From assembly GCA_026225555.1 (NCBI GenBank), contig JAMFSY010000151.1:62001-126000 (forward strand): DNA of 64,000 nt, given 5' to 3'. The stretch is from Methylacidiphilales bacterium (GTDB taxonomy: Bacteria; Verrucomicrobiota; Verrucomicrobiia; Methylacidiphilales; UBA1321). The notes under the pieces are model-generated. The model saw only the letters and a list, made by a program, of their open reading frames with translations. It did no database searches and was not told where the DNA came from. Made by a program: the position numbers and the translations under genes. Shown in pieces: positions 19,858 to 29,374 of the stretch (position 1 is its first letter; each line of letters begins with the position of its first letter).

Positions 19858-20317
19858 AAATGAGCCCTCCTTCTCCAACCTCGAGCGAGGCCTGATAGTT
19901 TTGACCCTTGGTAAAAAAGATATTGCTCAGCTTCGGCGGAATGAGAACGACCACGGGATGGTTGTCGTTTTCTATCGTGAAGACCATCAATCGGCCCGTC
20001 TCGGCCTTCCAGCCCAGATCGGCCGACACCTTGAGATCCGCCTTGAACTTCGCTCCGGTGAGCGAGCGGTAATCGCTCATGTACTTATCGACCGGGAAGG
20101 ATTCGAGCGTCCGGTAAGGATCCTCGAGATATTTAAAGGTGAAGTAGCCGATGATTCCCAGGACCACCAAAACCAGCAGCGAGGAAACAATCCAGAGCGG
20201 CCAGGAAATCGAATGTCTGGTGCGGGCGGGATGCACCGTGGAGGTCGTCTGCGCAAAAGGGGAAATGATGCGCTGACCTTCGGTCTCGTCCGAAGCGTGG
20301 GGATTAAACGCAGGCAC
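19832..20317 (-). CDS. Single-pass membrane hypothetical protein
   Basis: ISWPLWIVSSLLVLVVLGIIGYFTF TM helix; 3' end overlaps the next gene by 26 nt. Confidence 0.65.
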   Translation of the reverse strand: MPAFNPHASDETEGQRIISPFAQTTSTVHPARTRHSISWPLWIVSSLLVLVVLGIIGYFTFKYLEDPYRTLESFPVDKYMSDYRSLTGAKFKADLKVSADLGWKAETGRLMVFTIENDNHPVVVLIPPKLSNIFFTKGQNYQASLEVGEGGLIYADSCEKE

Positions 20318-20420
20318 TAGATTTAGATTGTAAGCGACAGAATGGGTAAACTCAAGCGCAGTCGCGAGGCTGTGTCGTGACGACCCTACTCTATTATAGA
20401 CTCCGCAGGGCCCTCATCGG

Positions 20421-21752
20421 TTACGGCCCCATGAAACTTTTCCACAGATCCATCGCCTTTTGGGTGCCCTGATTGATCAAGGAACCGCCCGATTGAATGC
20501 CCGCCGCCAGGATGCGGCTGCTGAGATCCTCCTGCAAATGATCGGGCGTTCCGGTGAGATGGACATCCGCCCAGCTATAATCCTCCACCGCGTTAGGGAA
20601 AACGGCCGTCTGAAGCTGCGGCCACTTGGCCAGAATGGAGGCAGGGAGGCCCAGCTTGAGGTGGCCATCCACCTGGTTGCTCGCATCCACATCGACCTGC
20701 CCGGTAACTCGGAGCATGTCGTTTTTGCGCACGTCGATATTGGTGAGATGCATCGTCCCGTCTTTCCAGGCGAAATCGGACGTGGCCCGGTCGAGCTCGA
20801 CGCCCGTGAGGTCCGGCATTCCGAGAAAAAGAGTCATCTTGCCGAGGAACGGCAGGACGTTGAACTTACCGCCGGTCACCGCCAGTTGTCCGTGGGCATC
20901 CGAGGCCGTATCGTCGCCATGGTAAATCAAACTGCCCGTAGTCAGACCGGAAAGTTTCACCTGCCACGGAACGGAGACCAGCATGGTGATCGGCACATCG
21001 GCCGCCTTCAGTGCGAGATGCGTTTCATGCGCGCCACCGAGAGCCCGATCGCCATCGCCGGTGATCATGCCCTGAGTGCATTGCATGCGTAGATTCGAAC
21101 AAGTGATCTGCTCCGAGTCTGCGCGCAGGTCGACCGAACTCGCACCGAGCTCGAGGGAACCGGCGGTAATGGAGGTGGCCTGTAGGTGAGTCGTCCAGAC
21201 CTGCGCGCCATTGTCCGCCGAATCGAACGAGACACCGTGGATCAACACCTTCCGGTCTGCCGCGAGATCAACTTCCACCTCGCCCTCGACGGCCGAGAGT
21301 TGCGTGACCTGAAAGCGGCGTGTCGCGGGACTTTCCCCGGAAGTCGTATTCACTTCCGTCCCGGAGGAAGCGGTCCCCGTCGAACCGCCGCCCGCTGGAT
21401 TCGGACGCAATATGACATTCCACGAAGAGACCTCGACGCTAAGCGGCATGGTCTTCGCGAGCAAGTCGTGCAAATGAAAGTGGACTGTGGCCTGACTGAT
21501 ATCGCCGTGGTCCCAGGGCGCATCAGGCCGCTGGTTGGTCAGGGTGATTCCCGCCGCACGGATTTCTCCGTCCCATAGGTTCAGACCGAGCGACGCGACC
21601 TCCACCTTGGCGCCCAAGGCATCGCCGAGACCTTGCGCAAGCTGGCTCTTGAGTGCTGCAATCTTAAACCAGGCAACGCCCCCGGCAATGGCCACAACGA
21701 TGAGAATGACGACAAAAACTCCCGCCACGACGCGAATACCGGTGTGTTTCAT
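20421..21752 (-). CDS. AsmA/DUF748-like envelope protein
   Basis: N-terminal TM VVAGVFVVILIVVAIAGGVAWFKIAALKSQLAQGLGDALGAKVEVASLGLNLWDGEIRAAGITLTN typical of AsmA-like N-termini. Confidence 0.65.
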   Translation of the reverse strand: MKHTGIRVVAGVFVVILIVVAIAGGVAWFKIAALKSQLAQGLGDALGAKVEVASLGLNLWDGEIRAAGITLTNQRPDAPWDHGDISQATVHFHLHDLLAKTMPLSVEVSSWNVILRPNPAGGGSTGTASSGTEVNTTSGESPATRRFQVTQLSAVEGEVEVDLAADRKVLIHGVSFDSADNGAQVWTTHLQATSITAGSLELGASSVDLRADSEQITCSNLRMQCTQGMITGDGDRALGGAHETHLALKAADVPITMLVSVPWQVKLSGLTTGSLIYHGDDTASDAHGQLAVTGGKFNVLPFLGKMTLFLGMPDLTGVELDRATSDFAWKDGTMHLTNIDVRKNDMLRVTGQVDVDASNQVDGHLKLGLPASILAKWPQLQTAVFPNAVEDYSWADVHLTGTPDHLQEDLSSRILAAGIQSGGSLINQGTQKAMDLWKSFMGP

Positions 21753-21971
21753 GATAACGTCCGCAACCTATCGGAAAAGCCACGCGAGGTCGCGTCGAAA
21801 GATCGTTCGAGCCAGTCTCCTTGGGGATATTAGGGGTTGTTCATTAGCTCATGCTAAATAAAAAGAGACTTTACGAGGTGTCGTTCTCGACTTATCGCTA
21901 ACAGGCTGCCATACTTGCGACTGATGTTACTTGGTTAACTGTCCCACTTTGTTTATCGTTCCGTAGAGAAA

Positions 21972-24900
21972 ATGAGTTCTACTAACACCTTCGACGAAAA
22001 AGCCACCTCATTTTCGTCCGAAACGAAAGGGGCGGAAATTCAGGTCTTCGTGGCTGGCGTGATCTTTGGCCCCTACACGGAACAGAAGATTCGCCACCGT
22101 ATTGCCGACGGACTTCTTATCCTGACCGATGAAGCGCGGCTGGTGGATACCGAAAAGTGGCTTCCTCTCAGTGAGGTACTGGAACAGATTCCCAACCTTC
22201 CTCCGCCCCCGCCCAAACCGGCACCCACCGCGACTGTATCGGTGCCAATGTCCAGGTTTACCGCGGCGTCTCCCGCGTCGATCCCCGCTTCGCCGCTCAA
22301 AAAATCGGCGTCCATCGCCGCCCCGCAAGTGCCCTTGAATGCACCCGCCACACCGGTGCCAATTCTCGATCCCCTGCCCGTCGTGGTCACGCGACCCAAG
22401 ACGGCACCGCTTGCGGTGCGGAGACCCGTTGGGCCGAAGCCTTCCACCGGGCCGCTCCCCCCCACGCCGCCACCGGCGGCCCCCGACATCGACCCGCGAA
22501 CTTCCATCAGCACTCGCCCGGCAACAACCCCGCTACCGCCACCGCCCCGGCGAACGACCACGAACCTGCCCAAATCGATGGGCATCACGCGAGCCCTGCC
22601 CGTTATCCCGCCTCTTCCTCCTTCGACGCGGACGTCGCCACTGGGCGGGATTCGTTCCAAGATCATTGCGCGGACGAGCCAGGTGGCGCTGCCTGAGTCG
22701 ATCAAGCCAAGTGCGCTGCCATTGATGGGCCGGGCCAGACCCACTCCTGTCGCCAATCCGCCAAGTGCGCCTGTCAATCTTTCCGCCCCAATACCTTTAA
22801 TGGGGCCCACGGCACCGGGTGCAATTGCGCCGAGGCTGCCCGCAACTGCTCCTTCTCTCCACGAGGAAATCCCGACGCCGGAGCCCGTCCCCAAGCTGGA
22901 GGCACTTCCGCCCGCGGCACCGCCGGAAAACGAATTTTTGCCTCCTCCGGTCGCACCGCCGCTCATTTCGCCGGAACCGGCGACTCCCCCAACCGAAGAG
23001 GAACCCGCAGCCAAGCCTCGGGACACGGACAAGGAAATCTCCTTTGCTTCGCCCATTATGTCGGACACGGCTCGGACGACGAGGCCGATTGGCCCATCCG
23101 CGCCGCGTGCGCCTTCTGCTCCGGCCGGAAGTTTTCCGATGTCCTCTTCGGGAGGAATACGCGGAGGCGACACCGTCCCGCTTCCTGCCGTCGCTCGCGC
23201 CGAGGAGTCATCCACGCCCATTCGGGCCGAAAACATCACCTCTTCCGCACCGCCGCCCGTCAAGGCCGTTTCGCGATCGACCCGCCTGATTCCGGTCTCG
23301 TCGATTGCCACCAACGTTCCGACGGATACTCCGGCCAAACCTGCCGCCAAACGCCCACAGACGACCGGGCTCGCGGTCATTCTGCCTCCCCGGAAATCGC
23401 AGGCCTTGCAGGTGCCGCCCCCGATCAAGGGCCGCGACGACAAGACAGCTCCCTCCCCGAAAACCGCTTCCGCTCCGTTGCCGGGACCGAAGGCCTCTCA
23501 GCCCACGCCCGAGCCGGAGCCGGAGATAGCGGAGCCGACGCCCTCCGCTGCTCCGGCGACCGTGCCGCCGCTGGTGGAAGCCAAGGCCCCTACTTTCGCT
23601 CCTTCCTCGACCGTCGCGAACACGGGGAGCCCGAGGCTCATCCGGCAGACCCTGGCGGGAGTGAGAACCAGCGGCTCGCTTTCCTCGGGCACTGTCCCGA
23701 CCACCAAACTGATCCGGCCCAGCCAGGACGAAACACCTGTCGCGCCCGAAGCGAAAAAGTCGGGTCCGCTTCAGTTCCATACCCTTCCCCCCGTAAAAAA
23801 AGAAACCGAGGCTTCGGCCACGCCGGCTGAAGAGCCCCCACCTGTCGCTTCAAAGCGCATCTCGGCCAAGAGAATTCGGGCGCGCCAGCGGCGGCTCATC
23901 TTTCTTTACGTCGGCCTGGGGCTTCTTTTCCTGATCCTTTTCGGAGGTGGAATTTACTATTACCTCTCGATTGGCCCGCAGGAAGAGAAACCGCAGAGTG
24001 AGACTCAGACTCCCAGTCCCGCTCCGGAAAAATCGGAACCGACGCCGCAGGCCAATCCTCCCGCCCCTACTCCCATGACGCCCGCCCCAACGGCGCAGAC
24101 ACCGGCTCCTGCTCCGACGCCCGCACCTTCGACCACGCCTCCGGCGCCCTCCGTGTCCACACCGACACCCGCGCCAGCGCCCGCACCCGCCGCAACCACT
24201 CCGGGATCCGATCCAAAGATCGCCGCCCTCGTCGCCTCCGGTCAGGCCAAGCAAAGCCACGGCGATTTCGACGGCGCGATTGCCGACTTCAGCCAAATCA
24301 TCACCCAGGCCCCGACTTACGCTCAAGGCTTCAGCTACCGCGCGGCCGCCAAGCAGGCCAAGGGCGACCTCGACGGCGCCATCGCCGATGACAACCAGGT
24401 GCTGGCCCTGGAACCGCACAACGCCAGTGCCTTTTCCCAGCGCGGCTTCATCAAGCAAACCAAGAACGATCCCGACGGCGCGATTGCCGATTATACCCAG
24501 GCCCTTTCCTTCGATCCGAAGTCCTATATCGCCTTCTATAATCGCGGCCTGATCAAGGAACAAAAGGGAGATATCGACGGCGCTATTTCCGATTACAACC
24601 AGGCGCTCGATCTTAACCCACGGCTGGCCGGGGCCTTCTACAACCGGGGCAACGCCAAGAGCGACAAGGCCGATCTGGACGGCGCCATCGCCGATTACAC
24701 GCGCGCGCTGGAGATCAATCCGAAGATCGCCATGGCCTATTGCAACCGCGGACTGGCGGAACAGAACACGAGCAATCTCGACGCCGCCTTTCTCGACTAC
24801 AACCAGGCCATCGCGCTCGATCCGAAAATCTCCGTCGCCTTTTACAATCGCGGCTTGATCAAGGAACAGCGGGGCGATCTCGACGGTTCCATCGCCGACA

Positions 24901-25415
24901 GTTCGAAGGCACTCGAACTCGATTCGAAGAACGCACAGGCCTATTACAATCGCGGCGTCGCGCAGCAGGCCAAGGGCAATCTTGATGCCGCCGCGGACGA
25001 TCTCCAAAAATTCGCATCGTTGGCCCCGAAGAACCTATATGCCGACTACGCCCATCTTTACCTGTGGGTGATCCAGACGCAGCAGGGCCACAAGGCCGAT
25101 GCCGACAAGGCGCTCTCCGACGCGCTGGAGGGCAACTGGAACGCGGAACCGGCGGAACTGCCTTCGAAGATCGCCAACTTCCTGCTCGATCACCTGAGCG
25201 AAAGCGATCTCATGGCCGTGGCCGCCTCCTCGGACGCGAAGAAGGACCAGGGCCAGCACTGTGAAGTCTGGTATTTTAGCGGCATGAAAAAATTGCTCTC
25301 GGGCGATAAGGCCGGCGCGGTCGATTCCTTTCATCGCTGCCTGAACACCGGCCAGAAAGATTTCTGCGAGTACATCCTGGCTCAAGCCCAGCTTCAGGCG
25401 CTCGGCCAGGATTAA
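21972..25415 (+). CDS. GYF_2-like domain, long Pro-rich region, TM helix and TPR array protein
   Basis: VFVAGVIFGPYTEQKIRHRIADGLLILTDEARLVDTEKWLPLSEVLE (GYF_2-like), ~600-aa Pro/Ala-rich stretch, RLIFLYVGLGLLFLILFGGGIYYYLSI TM, eight TPRs. Confidence 0.85.
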   Translation: MSSTNTFDEKATSFSSETKGAEIQVFVAGVIFGPYTEQKIRHRIADGLLILTDEARLVDTEKWLPLSEVLEQIPNLPPPPPKPAPTATVSVPMSRFTAASPASIPASPLKKSASIAAPQVPLNAPATPVPILDPLPVVVTRPKTAPLAVRRPVGPKPSTGPLPPTPPPAAPDIDPRTSISTRPATTPLPPPPRRTTTNLPKSMGITRALPVIPPLPPSTRTSPLGGIRSKIIARTSQVALPESIKPSALPLMGRARPTPVANPPSAPVNLSAPIPLMGPTAPGAIAPRLPATAPSLHEEIPTPEPVPKLEALPPAAPPENEFLPPPVAPPLISPEPATPPTEEEPAAKPRDTDKEISFASPIMSDTARTTRPIGPSAPRAPSAPAGSFPMSSSGGIRGGDTVPLPAVARAEESSTPIRAENITSSAPPPVKAVSRSTRLIPVSSIATNVPTDTPAKPAAKRPQTTGLAVILPPRKSQALQVPPPIKGRDDKTAPSPKTASAPLPGPKASQPTPEPEPEIAEPTPSAAPATVPPLVEAKAPTFAPSSTVANTGSPRLIRQTLAGVRTSGSLSSGTVPTTKLIRPSQDETPVAPEAKKSGPLQFHTLPPVKKETEASATPAEEPPPVASKRISAKRIRARQRRLIFLYVGLGLLFLILFGGGIYYYLSIGPQEEKPQSETQTPSPAPEKSEPTPQANPPAPTPMTPAPTAQTPAPAPTPAPSTTPPAPSVSTPTPAPAPAPAATTPGSDPKIAALVASGQAKQSHGDFDGAIADFSQIITQAPTYAQGFSYRAAAKQAKGDLDGAIADDNQVLALEPHNASAFSQRGFIKQTKNDPDGAIADYTQALSFDPKSYIAFYNRGLIKEQKGDIDGAISDYNQALDLNPRLAGAFYNRGNAKSDKADLDGAIADYTRALEINPKIAMAYCNRGLAEQNTSNLDAAFLDYNQAIALDPKISVAFYNRGLIKEQRGDLDGSIADSSKALELDSKNAQAYYNRGVAQQAKGNLDAAADDLQKFASLAPKNLYADYAHLYLWVIQTQQGHKADADKALSDALEGNWNAEPAELPSKIANFLLDHLSESDLMAVAASSDAKKDQGQHCEVWYFSGMKKLLSGDKAGAVDSFHRCLNTGQKDFCEYILAQAQLQALGQD
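24225..25040 (+). repeat. Eight tandem 34-aa (102-bp) TPR units
   Basis: e.g. AFYNRGLIKEQKGDIDGAISDYNQALDLNPRLAG repeated with exact 34-aa phasing. Confidence 0.85.
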
Positions 25416-25417
25416 AA

Positions 25418-25430
25418 GCCCGGATCGGGC
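25418..25430. terminator. Short hairpin between convergent genes
   Basis: AAAA-GCCCG-GAT-CGGGC between TAA of the TPR gene and TAG of rhaA. Confidence 0.4.
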
Positions 25431-26687
25431 CTAGGCGCGTTGAGACAGGAATTTCTTTTCGTAGACCTTCACTTCGCCGATCCAGTCCTTCGAACTGGGA
25501 ACATTTTGACGCCGCAGGTGCTCCTCCCAGACCGCGCCAAACGGCAACGCCTTACTTTCTTCCAGCAACGCAAGCCGTGAGGTCGCGTCGCCCGCGTTTT
25601 CCAATTCACGCAGTTGCGCAGTCGGTTCGAGGAAGGCGAGAAGCAACGCTTTCAGCGCGCTGCGTGAACCGATGACCCAGGCCGCCACGCGATTGATGCT
25701 GGCATCGAAATAATCGAGGCCCAGGTGAGTCCGCGACAGGAAATCGCCTCGCACGAGCTCTTCCATGATCGCCTTTGTCGGATCATCCAGCAACACGACG
25801 TGATCGCTGTCCCAGCGAACTCCCCGGCTAACATGCAGCAGGATTTCCGGAACGAATTGCAGCACCGAGGAAATCTTGTCGGCGAGGCTTTCCGTCGGAT
25901 GAAAGTGACCGGCATCGAGGCAATAGAGCTTCTGCTCTCTCGTGGCATAACCGAGATAAAACTCGTGCGAGCCGACGACATAGGATTCCGAGCCGATGCC
26001 AAAAAGCTTCGATTCCACCGCATCGAGATGCAGACCGGCATCGAGCTTCTCCTGAAACAAGGCATCCAGCGAAGCCTCGAGGCGTTCGCGCGGCCCTTTG
26101 CGATCCACCGGCGTGTCCTTGGAACCATCGGGAATCCAGACGTTGGTTACGGTCGGAGTGCCAAACTGCCTTCCGATTTCCGCGCCGATTTTTCGGCAGG
26201 CAATTCCGTGCTCAATCCAAAAACCGCGCACGCCCGCGTCCGTGTGGGAAAGCGTCCAGCCGTCATTGGCCAGCGGATGGGAGAAAAAGGTCGGGTTAAA
26301 ATCGATTCCCCGGACCTGACTTTTACCCCAATCGATCCAGCTTTGGAAATGTGCGGGCTCCAGGGCGTTCCGCTCCACTTTTTTCCCGGAGAAATCCGCG
26401 TAGCAGGCGTGAAGGTTGAGGCGATGTTTGCCGGGAATCAGGGAGTAGGCCTTCGCCAAGTCCTGCCGCAATTCCTCCAGCGTGCGCGCCTTGCCCGGAT
26501 AATTCCCCGTGGCCTGGATGCCGCCGCCGGTCAATCCGGCCTCGGGGTTCTCAAACCCGCCGACGTCGTCTCCTTGCCAGCAGTGGAGCGAAAGAGGAAC
26601 CTCTGCCAACTTCTGCAAGGCGGCTTCGGTTTCCACCCCGTAAGCGGCGTAGGTTTCCTGCGCGAGTGAGTAGGACGATGCGTTCAT
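25431..26687 (-). CDS. rhaA: L-rhamnose isomerase
   Basis: [88 protein letters not shown]. Confidence 0.92.
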   Translation of the reverse strand: MNASSYSLAQETYAAYGVETEAALQKLAEVPLSLHCWQGDDVGGFENPEAGLTGGGIQATGNYPGKARTLEELRQDLAKAYSLIPGKHRLNLHACYADFSGKKVERNALEPAHFQSWIDWGKSQVRGIDFNPTFFSHPLANDGWTLSHTDAGVRGFWIEHGIACRKIGAEIGRQFGTPTVTNVWIPDGSKDTPVDRKGPRERLEASLDALFQEKLDAGLHLDAVESKLFGIGSESYVVGSHEFYLGYATREQKLYCLDAGHFHPTESLADKISSVLQFVPEILLHVSRGVRWDSDHVVLLDDPTKAIMEELVRGDFLSRTHLGLDYFDASINRVAAWVIGSRSALKALLLAFLEPTAQLRELENAGDATSRLALLEESKALPFGAVWEEHLRRQNVPSSKDWIGEVKVYEKKFLSQRA

Positions 26688-26861
26688 GACCGCATCGTAG
26701 CCAGACCTCCTTTTATCTTAAAGACGACAAACTGACCTTTTACATATGAAAAGTGATCCTTAATGATGATTCGCCCATCTGATCTCAACAAGGTTGGAGA
26801 AAAGATTCGAGCCTTCTTTCATATAAGAAATGCCTTCTACTTTTCTCCACCTCATTCTCTC

Positions 26862-27005
26862 TTAAGAGCAACCCCTCAAAAGGAAAATCACCAGTAGAAT
26901 CGGAACGGGAACTCCGATCAGCCACAGCAGCAACAGAGACACTCGTCCCCGCAGAGAAGAACGCGAATTGGTTTCGAGATGTTGAAGTGGAGAACGTGTT
27001 TTCAT
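26862..27005 (-). CDS. Putative 47-aa single-TM small protein
   Basis: Not in the supplied ORF list; reverse strand MKTRSPLQHLETNSRSSLRGRVSLLLLWLIGVPVPILLVIFLLRGCS-TAA; GAGGGG just upstream of ATG. Confidence 0.45.
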   Translation of the reverse strand: MKTRSPLQHLETNSRSSLRGRVSLLLLWLIGVPVPILLVIFLLRGCS

Positions 27006-27160
27006 GCCCCTCTATTTGCAGAGAGCATGCCAGCAAGTGACCATCCACGTCTGTCCCTGAAAATCAAATACTTACGAAACTCACGACCTAAAAACTTTAT
27101 CACCCAAACCGTTAATTGCGGGCGCGGAAGCCCGCGAAATGCAGAATGCCCGAGACTGGG

Positions 27161-28240
27161 TCAGCGCGGAGGCCGGGACGGCTTGAGCGCCAAGATGCGG
27201 GCTTGGTCACGCGCGTTCAGCAACGCCTCATCCCAAGTGATCATCCCGCCCAGGAAAAGTTCTTCGATGCTTTCGTCAAAGGTCTGCATGCCATCCTTCG
27301 TCCCGATCTCGATCATGCTGAGAAGCTGTTGAAAGCGCCGATCGCGCAGACACGAGCGCACGCCATCATTCATCACCATGACTTCGGTGCAGGCGATGCG
27401 CCCCGCGCCATCGGCCCGGGGCAAAAGCCGCTGGGCCACGATGGCCTGCAGCGCATTGGTCAACTGCGCGATGATCTGCGCCTGCTGGTCGGAAGGAAAG
27501 GCATCGACGATGCGGTCAATCGCTTTGGGCGCGTCGATGGTGTGCAAGGTCGCGAGAACCAGATGCCCCGTTTCCGCTGCGGTGATCGCCGCCGAGATCG
27601 TTTCCAGGTCCCGCATTTCGCTGATCAAAATCACATCCGGGTCCTGCCTCAGGACGTGACGCAACGCGGTGGGGAACGACTTGGTGTCGGTGCCGATTTC
27701 CCGCTGTTTCACGCGACAAAGTTTGTGGGTGAAAATGTACTCGATCGGATCCTCGATGGAGACAATGACGCCCGCGCGGGTGGAGTTGATCTCCTCGACC
27801 ATCGCGGCCAGCGTCGTCGTCTTGCCGGAACCGGTGATGCCGGTGACAAGGACCAGCCCCTGCTCCAGTGCGCAAAGTTGCTTGACGATGGGCGGCAGGA
27901 AGAGCGCATCGATGGAGGGGACCTGGTCCGGAATGTACCGGAAAGTCGCCTCGACCACGCCCCGGCTGTAATGCGCGTTGGAGCGAAAGCGGCCCAGCCC
28001 CTTGACCACGAGCGCGAAATCGAGCTCCCACGCTTCCTCAAAACGGGTGCGCTGGTTTTCTGTAAAAACGCTGTAGATCAGGTCGCGGCAGGTCTCCGCT
28101 TCCAGCACGATATCAAGCAGCGGAATCAGCACGCCGTGCAGCCGCATCATGGGCGCGGAATCGACGCAGAGATGAAGATCGGATGCGCCGCGCTCCACCG
28201 TGAGGGTCAGAAAATGAATGATATCGACCGGGATTTCCAT
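27161..28240 (-). CDS. PilT/PilU-like twitching motility ATPase
   Basis: GITGSGKTTTLAAMVEEIN, VSIEDPIEYIF, DPDVILISEMRDLETISAAITAAETGHLVLATLHT. Confidence 0.93.
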   Translation of the reverse strand: MEIPVDIIHFLTLTVERGASDLHLCVDSAPMMRLHGVLIPLLDIVLEAETCRDLIYSVFTENQRTRFEEAWELDFALVVKGLGRFRSNAHYSRGVVEATFRYIPDQVPSIDALFLPPIVKQLCALEQGLVLVTGITGSGKTTTLAAMVEEINSTRAGVIVSIEDPIEYIFTHKLCRVKQREIGTDTKSFPTALRHVLRQDPDVILISEMRDLETISAAITAAETGHLVLATLHTIDAPKAIDRIVDAFPSDQQAQIIAQLTNALQAIVAQRLLPRADGAGRIACTEVMVMNDGVRSCLRDRRFQQLLSMIEIGTKDGMQTFDESIEELFLGGMITWDEALLNARDQARILALKPSRPPR

Positions 28241-28246
28241 AAGGCC

Positions 28247-29311
28247 CTACGCGGAGATGGAGCTGGCGCTGATGCCGCGCAGTTCGCGTTGAAGTTCGTG
28301 GGGATTCGACGCTTCCTGCATCGCGATCTTTTCCGAAATGCGCTCCGCGCGAACCGCGGCGGCGAGCGATTTGAGGAAGGTCACATTGAGCGGATTATCC
28401 CCTCGCGAGATCAAGTCGGCCAACTCGCGGAATTTGCCTTCGAGGATCCATTTGCGGGTGACCGCGTGATTTTCAAAGTGCTCGACGATCAAGGCGCGCC
28501 CATCCGGCGCCGCATTGACCAGGCGTTGACAGAGGATGCCGATGAGCTGCTGCGAAAGGACCTGGAGCACGCCCTCGCGCTCGCGCAGTTCAAAAAGGCG
28601 GGAAAGGCGCTCGAGCGAATCGAGCACGTTGGAACTGTGCAGCGTCGCCAGCACAAGATGGCCCGTCTCCGCCGCCTGCAGCGCGGTGATGGCGGAGGGC
28701 CCGTCGCGAATTTCACCGAGCAGGATCACATCCGGACTTTGCCGCAGAGAACGCCGCAGGCCCTCCGCGAATGAAGGCGTATCGATGCCCACTTCCCGCT
28801 GCGTGAAGAGGCAAAGCGCGGGCTCGAAAAGATACTCGATCGGGTCCTCGATCGTGACGACATGGCGGCGCTGGTGATGGTTCACCCAGTCGAGACAGCT
28901 CGCCAGGGTGGTTGATTTTCCCGCCCCCGTCGGCCCGGTCACGAGAATCAGGCCAGAAGGACGCTGCACCCAGGAAGTCAGCAAATCCACCGGCGCGCCC
29001 AAATCTTTCAGGGAGGGTACCGCGGTCTTGATCGGACGCAGGGCCGCACCCCGCTGAAGCAACGACCGGAAAAGATTCACCCGAAAACGATGACCGGTGG
29101 AATCGACATGGCTTCCATCGAAGTCGAGTGCATCCAGCGATGCTCCACAACGTTGCCAGAAGGCGACGAGGTCCGCCTCCGGCAGCGGCATCTCCGCCGC
29201 CGGCACGAGTTCATTCTGAATCCGAAGCTGGGGAATGCGCCCCACATGAAGAAAAAGATCGGAAGCCCCGTGCTTCGTCGCGAGCTGGCAGAGCTGATCG
29301 ATGAATTCCAC
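28247..29311 (-). CDS. PilT/PilU-like ATPase, second paralog
   Basis: GPTGAGKSTTLASCLDWVN, VTIEDPIEYLF, SPDVILLGEIRDGPSAITALQAAETGHLVLATLHS. Confidence 0.92.
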   Translation of the reverse strand: MEFIDQLCQLATKHGASDLFLHVGRIPQLRIQNELVPAAEMPLPEADLVAFWQRCGASLDALDFDGSHVDSTGHRFRVNLFRSLLQRGAALRPIKTAVPSLKDLGAPVDLLTSWVQRPSGLILVTGPTGAGKSTTLASCLDWVNHHQRRHVVTIEDPIEYLFEPALCLFTQREVGIDTPSFAEGLRRSLRQSPDVILLGEIRDGPSAITALQAAETGHLVLATLHSSNVLDSLERLSRLFELREREGVLQVLSQQLIGILCQRLVNAAPDGRALIVEHFENHAVTRKWILEGKFRELADLISRGDNPLNVTFLKSLAAAVRAERISEKIAMQEASNPHELQRELRGISASSISA

Positions 29312-29374
29312 AGTCCTCAGGATAGCGGCTTTTTCGGAACTTCACAAACAACTCGCCCGGGTCCGACCTAATTT

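Noticed and set aside
22073-23443. 456-aa Gly-rich antisense ORF in the Pro-rich gene
   Set aside because: Gly-rich because it reads the complement of Pro codons; sense frame has GYF, TM and TPR logic
24225-25040. 102-bp periodic repeat considered as a possible CRISPR or satellite
   Set aside because: Exact 34-aa coding periodicity with TPR consensus; no spacers
27116-28774. 552-aa ORF antisense to both pilT-like genes
   Set aside because: Overlaps two convincing ATPases; spurious
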